A DNA stretch of 64,000 nt from BOG-908 sp963795825. Lineage in GTDB: Bacteria; Pseudomonadota; Alphaproteobacteria; Acetobacterales; Acetobacteraceae. The translations under genes were made by a program, and so were the position numbers. The DNA is taken from positions 124,001 through 188,000 of the forward strand of contig CAWCIW010000002.1 of NCBI GenBank assembly GCA_963795825.1. Direction: 5' to 3'. The notes under the pieces were generated by a model, which worked only from the letters and a program-made list of their open reading frames with translations, made no database searches and was not told where the DNA came from. The number at the start of each line of letters is the position of its first letter. Position 1 is the stretch's first letter. Below, piece by piece: positions 51,242 through 60,049 of this stretch.

Positions 51242-52012
51242 TCAAGCTACCAGCAGGGCCTTTATCAGCACGGCGTCGGCCCGGCCCGTCTCGGCCAGAC
51301 CATGCGTACCCTGAAACCGTCGTATCGCGGCGCTCGTCTCGGCGCCCGGCATGCCGTCGATCCCATGCGGATCGAAGCCCAGATAGGTGAGGCACACCTG
51401 TACACCGCGCAGCGTAACGTCCGGCAGCGGACCCTGGCGGAAGCGGGCGTGAAATTGCCGTAGCAGACCATCGTAGTTGTGCCCGGCGTAATCGGGGCCG
51501 TTATAGCCGCGCGCGAACGCGGCCCAGTCGTTGCGCGCGAGCGGCGCGGCCAGGCGGGTGGCGTTGAGGTAGGCGGCCATGGCGAGCAACTGGGCGTTTT
51601 CGGACTGCGCCATCGCGGCAACCATCGTTTCCACATCGGCGAAACCGGCATCCTGGTGACAGGCGCCCATGATCTGGCCGATCCCCCACGAGGTGCTTTT
51701 CAGCGCGCTGTCCCTGTCCAGCGACACCGCCGCGGCGAGGCGTTCGTACTGGCTGGCGCCGCCGGGGCCGTAGCCGCCGGCATAGGGCGCGCTGATACCG
51801 GGATGGGTGCGGTCGTAGCGGCCGTGCGTCAGGCTGTGGAATTGGTGACGCTCGAACAGGATCTTCGGCCGGCGATCCGGCAGGAAACCGCAGCCCGAGG
51901 TCTCCACCGCGAGCACCGCCCAAAGATCGGCGGGCTGCGTGTGGGTGGCTTGCAGGAAGGCGGAGAGGCCCGGTGGTGTGAGCGCAGTCGCTGTGCCGGC
52001 AAATGGCAGCAT
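51242..52012 (-). CDS. N-acetylmuramidase with peptidoglycan-binding domain
   Basis: 256-residue protein of the DUF3380/N-acetylmuramidase type found in phage endolysins. The catalytic Glu is in VLAVETSGCGFLPDRRPKIL and ERHQFHSLT follows; KSTSWGIGQIMG and RGYNGPDYAGHNY are typical. The C-terminus is a PG_binding_1-like domain (VQVCLTYLGFDPHGIDGMPG, AAIRRFQGTHGLAETG). No signal peptide or membrane helix is seen, which fits a phage-type lysin needing a holin. No other phage gene is nearby, so it is an orphan. Confidence 0.85.
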   Translation of the reverse strand: MLPFAGTATALTPPGLSAFLQATHTQPADLWAVLAVETSGCGFLPDRRPKILFERHQFHSLTHGRYDRTHPGISAPYAGGYGPGGASQYERLAAAVSLDRDSALKSTSWGIGQIMGACHQDAGFADVETMVAAMAQSENAQLLAMAAYLNATRLAAPLARNDWAAFARGYNGPDYAGHNYDGLLRQFHARFRQGPLPDVTLRGVQVCLTYLGFDPHGIDGMPGAETSAAIRRFQGTHGLAETGRADAVLIKALLVA

Positions 52013-52063
52013 TTGGTGCCCCCTAATCGCAAAGGGGGGCAAATTACGGCTTGGGGGATGAGC

Positions 52064-52255
52064 TAGGCAAAGAAGAAAGCAAGCAGTCCTTTTTTGAAAA
52101 AAAGGACCAAAAAACTTTTACTTCCCTTGCCTGCACAGGATCATCATCTCATCCTGCAACCGCTCTATTTGCAGAACGGGACACGCACTGGGTGCAGGCG
52201 GGGAAGATAAAAGTTTTTTGGTCCTTTTTTTCAAAAAAGGACTGCTTGCCTTGCC
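52064..52255. repeat. Paired-hairpin element, type I
   Basis: Between the sorbosone-dehydrogenase-like and muramidase genes. The left arm reads CTTTTACTTCCC and the right GGGAAGATAAAAG: TTTTA/TAAAA replaces TTTTG/CAAAA on both sides. Core boundaries are TGCCTGCAC and GTGCAGGCG. The right edge is the TAA stop of the next gene. Confidence 0.87.
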
Positions 52256-53599
52256 TTACTTACTAGCCTGGTTCTGCGAAGCCGCGGAAACGCGCCACAC
52301 CGTGTTGCCCACATCATCGGCAACAAGCAGCGCACCCGTCTTATCCAGCGTCACCGCAACCGGACGGCCATGGGAATTTCCCTTGTCGTCGATGAAACCG
52401 GTGACCACGTCTTCCGCCTTGCCGCTCGGCTTGCCGGCGGTGAACGGCACGAACACCACCTTGTAGCCGTTGAGCTGCGGACGATCCCAGCTTCCATGCT
52501 CGCCCACGAACGCGCCGCCGCTGTAATGCGCGGGCAGGCTGCTGCCGGTATCGAACACCAGGCCGAGCGGCGCCACGTGCGAGCTCAGCGCATAATCCGG
52601 CACGATGGCGCGGGCCACCAGGTCCGGGCGCTGCGGATGCACGCGCGGATCGATGTGGTTGCCATAATAGCTGTAGGGCCAGCCGTAGAAACCGCCGTCC
52701 TTCACCGATGTCATGTAGTCCGGAACCAGGTCCGGCCCGAGCTCGTCACGCTCGTTCACCACGCACCAGAGCGCATGGCTTTGCGGCTCCCATTGCAGGC
52801 CGTTCGGGTTGCGCAGGCCGTCGGCGAAGATGCGATGCGCGCCGGTCGCGCGATCGACTTCCCAAATCGACGCGCGGTCGATTTCCGCACCGATGCCGTT
52901 CTCGGTTATGTTGCTGTTGGAACCCACGCCGACGTAGAGCTTGCTGCCGTCTTCGCTGGCGAGCAGGCTTTTGGTCCAGTGATGGTCGATCGGGCCGCCA
53001 GGCAGCGGCGTGAGCACGACGGGCGCCGCGGTGATGCTGGTATCGCCTTCCTTGTAAGGAAACTTCAGGAGCTTGTCGGTATCGGCCACGTACAGATCGT
53101 TGCCGACGAGGGCGACGCCGAACGGCGAATACAGATGGTCGATGAACACCGTGCGCAGGTCGGGCTTGCCGTCGCCCTTGCTGTCGCGCAGCAGGGTGAT
53201 GCGGTTGCTGCCCTGGTTCACGCCATTCGAGGTGACGAGCTTTTCCATCCAGCGCATCACCAGGTTTTTCGGCCGGCTGACCGGATCCAGCGAGGGGCTG
53301 ATGGATTCGACGACGAGTATGTCCCCGTTCGGCAGGGTATAGACCGAGCGCGGATGCTCGAGCCCGGTAGCGAGCGCCTGTACGCGCAGGCCGGACGCCA
53401 CGGTCGGCATCTCGCCGTTCTTCCAGCCCACGCCGGGCGCCAGCTTCATCGGCGGCACGAGGTATTGCTGGATTGGCGGCAACACGGGATCGGGGCCGAT
53501 CTGCGATTGCACGTCGAACGTGTCGGGTGCCGCGGCACCGGTGAGCGCCAGGATGGCGGCGCCGGCCAGCGCGAGGCGGGCCTGGGAAGCGTATGTCAT
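52256..53599 (-). CDS. Sorbosone dehydrogenase-family beta-propeller protein
   Basis: 447-residue exported protein of the glucose/sorbosone dehydrogenase superfamily (PQQ-type six-blade propeller). Signal peptide ALAGAAILALTGAAA. Motifs: LATGLEHPRSVYTLPNGDILVVES, DHHWTKSLLASEDGSKLYV (catalytic His region), GLRNPNGLQWEP, and PLGLVFDTGSSLP with GEHGSWDR near the end. It probably oxidises a sugar or related compound in the periplasm; PQQ use is inferred. It overlaps the upstream DUF2231 gene by four bases. Confidence 0.88.
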   Translation of the reverse strand: MTYASQARLALAGAAILALTGAAAPDTFDVQSQIGPDPVLPPIQQYLVPPMKLAPGVGWKNGEMPTVASGLRVQALATGLEHPRSVYTLPNGDILVVESISPSLDPVSRPKNLVMRWMEKLVTSNGVNQGSNRITLLRDSKGDGKPDLRTVFIDHLYSPFGVALVGNDLYVADTDKLLKFPYKEGDTSITAAPVVLTPLPGGPIDHHWTKSLLASEDGSKLYVGVGSNSNITENGIGAEIDRASIWEVDRATGAHRIFADGLRNPNGLQWEPQSHALWCVVNERDELGPDLVPDYMTSVKDGGFYGWPYSYYGNHIDPRVHPQRPDLVARAIVPDYALSSHVAPLGLVFDTGSSLPAHYSGGAFVGEHGSWDRPQLNGYKVVFVPFTAGKPSGKAEDVVTGFIDDKGNSHGRPVAVTLDKTGALLVADDVGNTVWRVSAASQNQASK

Positions 53600-54057
53600 G
53601 AGCGCACTCCGCTGTATTGCACGCGCGCGACGCGGCGTGCGGGACGCCCTGCAAGTAGCGCGGTGAGGATGATTGCAAGGACCGTCAGCCCGGAGAGCAC
53701 GATGCCCTGCGGCACGACGGAGGTCCACGCATCACGGCTGTGGACGAAATTGTTGAGCAGGCCGAGGGCGAGCACGATGACGCTGCCTATGGCGAGCGGC
53801 ACGATCTGGCGGCCGGTGCGGTAACGGCGGAAGCGTATGGCGTCGATCAGGCCGCCCAGGGCGGCGATCGCGCCGAACGCGATGCCCACGGCGAGCAGCC
53901 AGTCGGAGAAATCGGACCACATCATGTTGGCGGTGAGCGCGTAGAGCGTGTCGGTGCCCAGCGCGGAGCAGAAGCAGGCGACGGGAAAGGCGGTGAGGAT
54001 GAGCAGGCCCGGGTGAGCCGGCGCCTCCGGGAGAAGGTAGGTGGTCTCGCTGTTCAT
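53596..54057 (-). CDS. DUF2231 domain membrane protein
   Basis: 153-residue inner-membrane protein with four predicted helices (for example LLILTAFPVACFCSALGTDTL, AVGIAFGAIAALGGLIDAI, PLAIGSVIVLALGLLNNF, IVLSGLTVLAIILTALLAG). The HPGLLILTAFPVA opening is that of DUF2231 proteins. It is commonly paired with a sorbosone/glucose dehydrogenase-like gene, and here it is coupled to one by ATGA. Its role with that enzyme (for example electron transfer or anchoring) is only inference. Confidence 0.88.
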   Translation of the reverse strand: MNSETTYLLPEAPAHPGLLILTAFPVACFCSALGTDTLYALTANMMWSDFSDWLLAVGIAFGAIAALGGLIDAIRFRRYRTGRQIVPLAIGSVIVLALGLLNNFVHSRDAWTSVVPQGIVLSGLTVLAIILTALLAGRPARRVARVQYSGVRS

Positions 54058-54173
54058 GGGGCGTCCTGATGCGGTGTCGGCGATCCAACGTGCTTGGAGG
54101 GCTTACGGGTGCATCGGGTCTGGGTTGCTTATGGGCGAGGGTTTTTCGGGGGGTGAGGACGCAGTTTTGGGCG

Positions 54174-54245
54174 AAGCAAGAAAGCAGTCCCTTTTCGAGA
54201 AAAAGGACCAAAAAGCTTTTGCTCCGACGCCTGCACCGTGGCTTC
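54174..54245. repeat. Half copy of paired-hairpin element (left arm)
   Basis: AAGAAAGCAGTCCCTTTTCGAGAAAAAGGAC, CAAAAAGCTTTTGCTCCGACGCCTGCACC; the core fades after about 20 bases and no right arm exists. The stem has one mismatch (TCCC/GGAC). It lies upstream of the DUF2231 gene and downstream of the HAF-repeat gene. Confidence 0.75.
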
Positions 54246-54300
54246 GGCTATGTTTGCTTGCTTGGTGTGCCTGCGGTCGTCGCGGTGGGGGAGCTGATGC

Positions 54301-55191
54301 TCAGGGGGTGTAGAGGAAGCCGTGGGTTCGGCCGGCCTTGGTGAAGCAGCCGGTGATCTGGCCGGACTCGTTCATGCCGCCGATCTGGGTGGCGTCGGCG
54401 CCGGGGATGTCGATCGTTTTGTAGGTGCCGTGCTCGTAGCGGAAGCCGTGCGCGACCGCGGTGCTGCCCGAGCCGGTCAGGTAGGAGCCGGTAACCACCG
54501 CCTTGCTCGTGACCCCGCGGGGGAGTGTGTAGGTGGAGCCGGGCACGTTGATGGCAGTGAACGCGCCGTCGTGAAACAGCCAGCCGCCCAGGTTCTGGGT
54601 GAACGAGGTGCCGACGACGTAGCGCGCGGTCTCGTCCATGCCGGATGGTTGCGCAGCATTGCTGCCGTCGTCGATGATCGTGGTGGCGCCCGCTGCGGTT
54701 TGCAGGAAGCCGATATAGCCGAACTGCAAGGGGCCGGACGATGTGGCGGCGGTGCCGAGTATGGTGCCGGCATCGTTGACAGCGGACAGGGTGACGACAT
54801 TGCCCTGGGTGATGGTCGGAAAACGCGTTGTGCGATGCGTGTAGAGGAAGGTTTGTGTGGCCAGAGCAGCTTTATCGATGTCGATGCCGGTGATTTCGGC
54901 TGCACGGTTCACCCCGGTGAAGGTTACCATGCCGGCCGGGACTGCCGGTTTGGGCTGGAGGAAGCGGCCGGACCGGTAGAGAAACCCGCCCAGGACCGCC
55001 TTGCGTGGCTGGGCTGACGTGCCGATCGCAATCGGGCTGGCGAGAGAGGCGCCTGCCACGAGACCGTTGCTGGCGATTGCGCCGCCGCAGGTTATTTCGG
55101 CGCCCGGTGCGTCGAACCGCTCGAACGAAGAAGCAAAGGCGCTGAGCGGGCATAGCAGGACAGCGGCAAGGGCGTATTTCATAGCAACCAT
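54301..55191 (-). CDS. Secreted HAF-repeat-like protein
   Basis: 296-residue exported protein. Signal peptide MKYALAAVLLCPLSAFA (so the second Met at 55182 may be the start). It consists of about six repeats with the pattern [N/D]-x-x-G-x-[I/V]-x-G and HGFRYEHGTYKTIDIPGA / GFLYRSGRF / GWLFHDGAFTAINVPG, as in the extracellular HAF repeat family. Probable beta-propeller; function unknown. It stands alone between repeat elements. Confidence 0.7.
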   Translation of the reverse strand: MVAMKYALAAVLLCPLSAFASSFERFDAPGAEITCGGAIASNGLVAGASLASPIAIGTSAQPRKAVLGGFLYRSGRFLQPKPAVPAGMVTFTGVNRAAEITGIDIDKAALATQTFLYTHRTTRFPTITQGNVVTLSAVNDAGTILGTAATSSGPLQFGYIGFLQTAAGATTIIDDGSNAAQPSGMDETARYVVGTSFTQNLGGWLFHDGAFTAINVPGSTYTLPRGVTSKAVVTGSYLTGSGSTAVAHGFRYEHGTYKTIDIPGADATQIGGMNESGQITGCFTKAGRTHGFLYTP

Positions 55192-55255
55192 GTCGCATGC
55201 GGCGACTCAAAACGCAATCAAAACGTTAAGGCGGCGTATGCGTGCAGGCCGGAGC

Positions 55256-55311
55256 TCCGACAGGGAGTCAAAAGTCTCTTGTTTCTTCTCTTTAGAAGAG
55301 AAGGTCTTGTA
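55256..55311. repeat. Half copy of paired-hairpin element (right arm, diverged)
   Basis: CCGACAGGGAGTCAAAAGTC and a hairpin TTTCTTCTC/GAGAAGG with a changed loop (TTTAGAA). Loop and stem differ from other copies but pairing is kept. A type II copy starts about 27 bases later. Confidence 0.6.
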
Positions 55312-55337
55312 TCAACTCCGATAGAGATTGACGAATT

Positions 55338-55517
55338 CAGGCAAGCTAGAAAGCAGTCCTTTTTCGAGAAAAAGGACCAAAAAGCTTTTGCTCCGACGCC
55401 TGCACCGAGGCCTACGCTCGTATTGCAAATCGATGCGGTTGCAATGATAGCCAAATCTCCGTGCAGGCGTCACAGCAAAAGCTTTTTGCTTCTTTTTCTC
55501 GAAAAAGAAGGCCTTCC
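55338..55517. repeat. Paired-hairpin element, type II
   Basis: Upstream of the HAF gene and immediately downstream of lpxB, whose TAA stop (TTA at 55518) is at its right edge. Left stem GTCC/GGAC, right CTTC/GAAG. The core is close to the family consensus: GTATTGCAAATCGATGCGG, TTGCAATGAT, then GCAGGCGTC. Confidence 0.9.
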
Positions 55518-56674
55518 TTACTTGCTGCCGTCGAGCACCCGCAAAGCCGCCGAAGCCGCCGCCTCGGACGGCGTACCCTCCGGCGCCCGCAAACCATCCA
55601 TCACCGCGCCGAACGCCGCGCGCTGCGACGTGGAAACGTTCGAGTCCGTCAGCAACAAACGCAAAGTCGCGGCCAGCTTCGCGGGCGTGCAATCCTGCTG
55701 CAAAAGCTCCGGCACGATCTCCCGCCCGGCCAGGAGGTTTACCATGGCCACGTGCGGCACCCGTATCAGCCGGCGGGCCATCGCGGCGGTGATCGGGTTC
55801 ACGCGGTACGTTACGGCCATTGGCACGCCGGCCAGGGCCAGTTCCAGCGTGGACGTGCCGGATTTGGTCAGGGCGGCGCCGGCGGCCGCGTAGGCGTCGT
55901 GTTTGTCGTCGGTGTCCGTGAGGATCAGCGGGCGCACCGGCCAGGCGGCGGCGTGGGCGGCGACGATCTCGGCGACCGCGGGCGAGCTGGGTATTACGGG
56001 GAGGAGGTCCGGGATGTGCTGGCGCAGCAGCGCCATCGCGCGGCCGAACACCGGCAGCAGGCGCGGCGCTTCGGTGCGGCGGCTGCCTGGCATCAGGATG
56101 ACGATTGTGGTGGCGTGGGCGCGATGCCGTGGCGGGCGCGGAAGCGGGCGGCGTTGCCCTGGTCGGCGCCGGATTGGAGGACGGGGTGGCCGACGAAAGT
56201 GGCGGGGATGCCGTGTTTGGCGAAGAACGCAACCTCGAAGGGGAGCAGGCAGAGCAGCTCGTCCCACAGGCCGGGGAAGTTGCGGGCGCGGTGTTCGCGC
56301 CAGGCCCAGACTTGCGGGCCGACGTAATGGACGCGTTTCAGGCCGAGCGGCTTGATGCGGGCGAGCAGGCGCAGGGTGAAGCCGGGGCTGTCGATGGTGA
56401 CGACGAGGTCGGGGTGAGTGGTTTCGATGTCGGCTTGCGCCTGGTCGAGGCGGCGGCTGAGGGCGCGCAAGCGGGGCAGGATTTCGGCCAGGCCCATCAC
56501 GGCGAGGTCCCGCATCGGGAAGAGCGAGGCGAGGCCGGCTTCCGTCATGCGCGGGCCGCCGATGCCGCGGAAGATGAGGTCCGGGCGGCTTGCGTGCAGC
56601 GCGGCCATGAGGCGGGCGCCTAGTATGTCGCCGCTGGCCTCGCCGGCGAGGAGCCAGATGGTTTGCGGGGCCAT
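55518..56674 (-). pseudogene. lpxB: Lipid-A-disaccharide synthase, one frame break
   Basis: LpxB joins UDP-diacylglucosamine and lipid X to make the lipid A disaccharide. The N-terminal half (WLLAGEASGDILGARLM, VTIDSPGFTLRLL, HYVGPQVWAWR, LLPFEVAFFAKHG, FVGHPVLQ) is in one frame. The C-terminal half (ILMPGSRRTE, TKSGTSTLELAL, MAVTYRVNP) is in another. The break is near 56110-56125. The length of 1157 is 3n+2, so one base is missing here rather than extra; repaired length about 385 residues. It follows hisI with a one-base stop/start overlap, an unusual partner. Likely an assembly error, because lipid A synthesis is needed. Confidence 0.88.
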
Positions 56675-57045
56675 CAACCGTAGAGTTCGGCCGGGTCGGC
56701 GATGGGCTGGGCGAGTTCGACGGCGGCGCCGTCGCGCCAGGCGGTGTAGAAGCAGGTGCGTCGGCCGGTGTGGCAGGCGACGCCTTTCTGATCGACGAGC
56801 AGGAGCACGGTGTCGGCGTCGCAATCGTAGCGGAGTTCGATCAGGTGTTGGGTCTGGCCGGAGGTCTCGCCCTTGCGCCAGAGGCCGCGGCGGCTGCGGC
56901 TGTAGTAGCAGACGCGGCCGGTGGCGAGCGTTTCGGCGAGGGATTCCTGGTTCATCCAGGCGAGCATTAGGACCTCGCCGGTGTCGTGTTGCTGGGCGAT
57001 GGCGGGGAGGAGGCCGCGGGAGTCGAAGCGGAGGGTTGGCAGCAT
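56674..57045 (-). CDS. hisI: Phosphoribosyl-AMP cyclohydrolase
   Basis: 123-residue enzyme of the third histidine-pathway step. Motifs LMLAWMNQESLAETLATGR, YYSRSRRGLWRKGETSGQ, and the zinc/magnesium site ELRYDCDADTVLLLVDQKG with CHTGRRTCFY are all there. ATG at 57045 gives the family start. No other his gene is next to it; it is coupled to lpxB downstream. Identification is certain. Confidence 0.96.
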   Translation of the reverse strand: MLPTLRFDSRGLLPAIAQQHDTGEVLMLAWMNQESLAETLATGRVCYYSRSRRGLWRKGETSGQTQHLIELRYDCDADTVLLLVDQKGVACHTGRRTCFYTAWRDGAAVELAQPIADPAELYG

Positions 57046-57065
57046 GGGGGCGGGTATACGGGGCG

Positions 57066-57200
57066 GGCAAGGCAAGGCAAGGCCTTCTTTTCTGAAGAAA
57101 AGAAGCAAAAGACTTTTGGTCCCTGTCGGGGAGTGCTGAAACATACGCCGACAGGGAGCAAAAGCTTTTTGCTTCTTTTTCTCGAAAAAGAAGGCCTTGC
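57066..57200. repeat. Paired-hairpin element, type III short core
   Basis: Left CTTCTTTTCTGAAGAAAAGAAG and CAAAAGACTTTTGGTCCCTGTCGG. Right CCGACAGGGAGCAAAAGC and CTTCTTTTTCTCGAAAAAGAAG. Short core. It lies between metC and hisI (both minus strand); the TAA of metC forms its right edge. Confidence 0.87.
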
Positions 57201-58392
57201 TTACTTGCTGAGCAACAACCCCCAAGCCTCCCGCAGATCTCCAATCAGATCCGCCGGATCCTCCAACCCCACATGGAACCGCACCATACCGCCGCTCAGC
57301 TCGCCCGCCGTGCGCACCACGAAACCGGTTGTAGGTAACGCGAGACTTTCGAACCCGCCCCACGACGCGCCGATCCCGAACAGCCGTAGCGCATCCACAA
57401 AACGATGCGTTCCGGCCACGGTGATATCCGGCCGGAACACCACGCCGAACAAGCTGCAGGCGCCGGTGAAATCGCGCTTCCATAGTTCGTGGCCGGGCGC
57501 ACCTGGCAGCGCCGGATGTAGCACCTGCGCCACCTCCGGCTGGGCGGCGAACCACGCGGCCACTTCCAGGCCCGATTGCATTTGGCGTTCTAGGCGGACA
57601 GACATTGTGCGCAGGCCGCGCAATGTCAGCCAGCAATCGTCCGGCGACGCGTATTGTCCGAGTATCAACGCGGCGTCGCGCACGATTTGCCAGTGGTGTT
57701 CGGCGTTTGTGGTGGCGGAGCCGATCAGAACGTCCGAGTGTCCGGCTGCATATTTCGTCAGCGCCTGGATTGATACGTCGACGCCGTGTGTGAAGGGCTG
57801 GAACGCGTGTATGCCCCAGGTGTTGTCCATCAGCACGGCCGCGCCGTGATCATGCGCGCAGGCGGCGAGCGCGGGCACGTCCTGCACTTCGAAACTGTGG
57901 CTGCCGGGACTTTCCAGATAGAGCACGCGGGTTTCCGGGCGGAACAGTAGCGCGAGTTCCGCGGCGTCGGCGTCGGCGCGGTAATAGGTGGTGGTTATGC
58001 CGAGGCGTTGCAGCATGGTGTCGCAAAAGCTCCTGACGGGGCCATAGACACTGTCCGGCATCAGGCAGTGTTGCCCGGTGCCGAGATAGGCCAGCAGGGG
58101 CGTGGTGCAGGCGGCGAGGCCGGTGGAGAAGAGCTGGCAGCGGGTGCCGCCTTCGACCTCGGCGATCACGTCTTCCAGCGCGTGGTGCGTGGCGGAGCCT
58201 TGGGTGCCGTAGGTGAGCGCCTGGTCGAAGCGGCGGCGGAGGTGGGCGCGGCGCTGCGCCATGTCGGCGTAGAGGACAGTGGAGCCGCGGTGGATGGGCG
58301 GGTTGACGAAGCCGTGCGCCTTGGTGCCGGCGCGTCCCGCGTGGGAGAGGCGGGTGGCTAAGCCGTGTGGCGGGTGGGGGCGCGTCGGTCAT
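57201..58392 (-). pseudogene. metC: Cystathionine beta-lyase, frame break near the start
   Basis: PLP enzyme of the Cys/Met metabolism family, cleaving cystathionine to homocysteine. Motifs: TYGTQGSATHHALE, the CACxTP-like TGLAACTTPLLAYL, YLESPGSHSFEVQD, LMDNTWG, and the PLP-Lys region SIQALTKYAAGHSDVLIGS. The N-terminal 25-30 residues (MTDAP, then HGLATRLSHAGRAGTKAHG) need a frame change at the five-G run at 58376-58380; one base less restores them. The length is 3n+1; repaired length 396. An internal ATG at 58262 gives a truncated product. It overlaps sseA by four bases. Confidence 0.88.
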
Positions 58393-59234
58393 GCGGTCGC
58401 CTTTGGGGTGTCGGGGCGGCCGGCCCATTCGGTCCAGGAGCCGTCATAGAGCGCGCCTTCGGGAAGGCCGGCGACGGCCAGGCCGAGCGTCAGGATCGCG
58501 GCGGTGACGCCGGTGCCGCAGCTCGTGACGATCGGGCGGGTGCCGTCGGCGCCGGCCTGCGCGAAGCGGGCGCGCAGGGCGGCGGGCGGAAGCATGGTGT
58601 TGTCCGGGCCGAGGAGTTCGGTGGCGGGCAGGCTTGCGGCGCCGGGGATGTGGCCGCTGGGCAGGCCGGGGCGCGGCTCCGGGGCAGCGCCGGTGAAGCG
58701 GCCGGTGGCGCGGGCGTCGAGCACCAGTTCGGTGCCGGAGGAAACATTGTCCAGCATGTCGCCCACACCGCGCAGGCGCGCGCTGCGGAAGGTGGCGTGG
58801 AAATCGCCTGGTGCGGCCGGGGATGGTTCGCCGGTTTCGAGCTGGCGGTGTTCGGCGCCCCATTTTGGCAGGCCGCCGTCCAGCACGGCGACGCGGGCGT
58901 GGCCGAAGAGGCGCATCAGCCACCAGCCGCGGGCTGACGAGAACAGGCCTTTCTGGTCGTAGAACACCACGCGGTCGGCGGTGGAGATGCCGAGGGCGGC
59001 GACCTGGCGTTCGAAGCGGCCGGCGGTGGGCACCATGTGGGGCAGGGTGGTTTCCGGGTCGGCGATCAGGTCGAGGTCGAAGAAGCGGGCGCCGGGGATG
59101 TGCGCGGTGGCGAACAAGGCGGGTGCGTCGCGGGCTTCGGCCGGCATGTAAAACGTGGCGTCCAATACGCGCAGGTCGGGCGCGCCGAGCTCGCCGGCGA
59201 GCCACGCTGTGTCGACAAGCGGGCCGAAGCTCAT
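58389..59234 (-). CDS. sseA: 3-mercaptopyruvate/thiosulfate sulfurtransferase
   Basis: 281-residue two-domain rhodanese that transfers sulfur from 3-mercaptopyruvate or thiosulfate. The inactive first domain has ATFYMPAEARDAPALFATAHIPGARFFDLD. The second domain has LDARATGRFTG, SGHIPGAASLP and the catalytic Cys in VTSCGTGVTA. ATG at 59234 matches family length. It overlaps metC (ATGA) and the Nudix gene (ATGA): a coupled trio linking sulfur metabolism. Confidence 0.94.
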   Translation of the reverse strand: MSFGPLVDTAWLAGELGAPDLRVLDATFYMPAEARDAPALFATAHIPGARFFDLDLIADPETTLPHMVPTAGRFERQVAALGISTADRVVFYDQKGLFSSARGWWLMRLFGHARVAVLDGGLPKWGAEHRQLETGEPSPAAPGDFHATFRSARLRGVGDMLDNVSSGTELVLDARATGRFTGAAPEPRPGLPSGHIPGAASLPATELLGPDNTMLPPAALRARFAQAGADGTRPIVTSCGTGVTAAILTLGLAVAGLPEGALYDGSWTEWAGRPDTPKATA

Positions 59235-59863
59235 GCCCAGCGCTCCCGCAGCCAGTCTCGCCGGGCGGCGAACCACAGCAGGCCGATGGTGGCCACCGAG
59301 TTGGGATAGGCGCCGGCCAGCGCCTGCTCGATCACGTGGGCGGCGGGTAGGGCGCGCACGCGTATGTCCTCCTGCTCGCTGGCCAGGCCGCGCACGCCGA
59401 GAACGCCGTCCGGCCCGATCTCGCCCACGGTCACGCGGCCGGCGAACAGGGTGCAGAGTTCGTCGCAGCCGCCTGGGGTGAGGAGGAAGTCGCCGATGCG
59501 TTCCATGGCGCCGAGTTCCAGGCCCATCTCCTCGACGGCCTCTCGGCGTATGGTGGCCTCGGGGGTTTCCGTGCCGTCGGTGAGGCCGGCGGCGAGTTCC
59601 ACCATCACGGGGGGCAGGCCGGCGGCGTAGGCGGGCAGGCGGAACTGCTCGATGACCACGACCATGTCGGCGATCGGGTCGTAGGGCAGCACGGCCGCCG
59701 CGGTGCCGCGCCGCAGCAGCTCCCAGACGCGTGGGGCGGAGAGGGCACCGTCGAAGCGGCGGTTGCGGAAGCCCACGCGTTGGAGGGCGAAGCGGCCGTC
59801 CCAGACGGTTTCTTCGCTGTCGATGGTGACGTCCGGGGAGGAGACGAGCGGGGCGAGCTTCAT
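59231..59863 (-). CDS. Nudix hydrolase, ADP-ribose pyrophosphatase type
   Basis: 210-residue Nudix protein. The Nudix box GLTDGTETPEATIRREAVEE then MGLE is complete (GX5EX7REUXEEXGU), and FLLTPGGCDELCTLFAG is typical of ADP-ribose/ADP-sugar pyrophosphatases (NudF-like). ATG at 59863 gives MKLAPLVSSPDV; an upstream in-frame ATG at 59899 overlaps the repeat edge. First gene of the nudix-sseA-metC unit. Confidence 0.88.
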   Translation of the reverse strand: MKLAPLVSSPDVTIDSEETVWDGRFALQRVGFRNRRFDGALSAPRVWELLRRGTAAAVLPYDPIADMVVVIEQFRLPAYAAGLPPVMVELAAGLTDGTETPEATIRREAVEEMGLELGAMERIGDFLLTPGGCDELCTLFAGRVTVGEIGPDGVLGVRGLASEQEDIRVRALPAAHVIEQALAGAYPNSVATIGLLWFAARRDWLRERWA

Positions 59864-59888
59864 GGCGGGTGAAGAGCGCAGTTTAGGG

Positions 59889-60049
59889 CGGCAAGGCAAG
59901 GCCTTCCTTTTCGAGAAAAAGAAGCAAAAAGCTTTTGGTCCCTGTCACGCGAACGCGTGCTCTCGCACGACCGGCGAGACTTTCAGCACCCGCCGACAGG
60001 GAGCAAAAGCTTTTTGGTCCTTTTTCTCGAAAAAGGACTGCTTCCTTAC
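59889..60049. repeat. Paired-hairpin element, type II arms with type III inner pair
   Basis: The left arm is CTTTTTCGAGAAAAAG with CAAAAAGCTTTTGGTCCCTGTC; the right arm CCGACAGGGAGCAAAAGC with GTCC/GGAC. It combines type II outer arms with the CCCTGTC/GACAGGG inner pair and a longer core holding a CACGCGAACGCGTG palindrome near 59947. It lies between the bicupin and Nudix genes. Confidence 0.85.
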
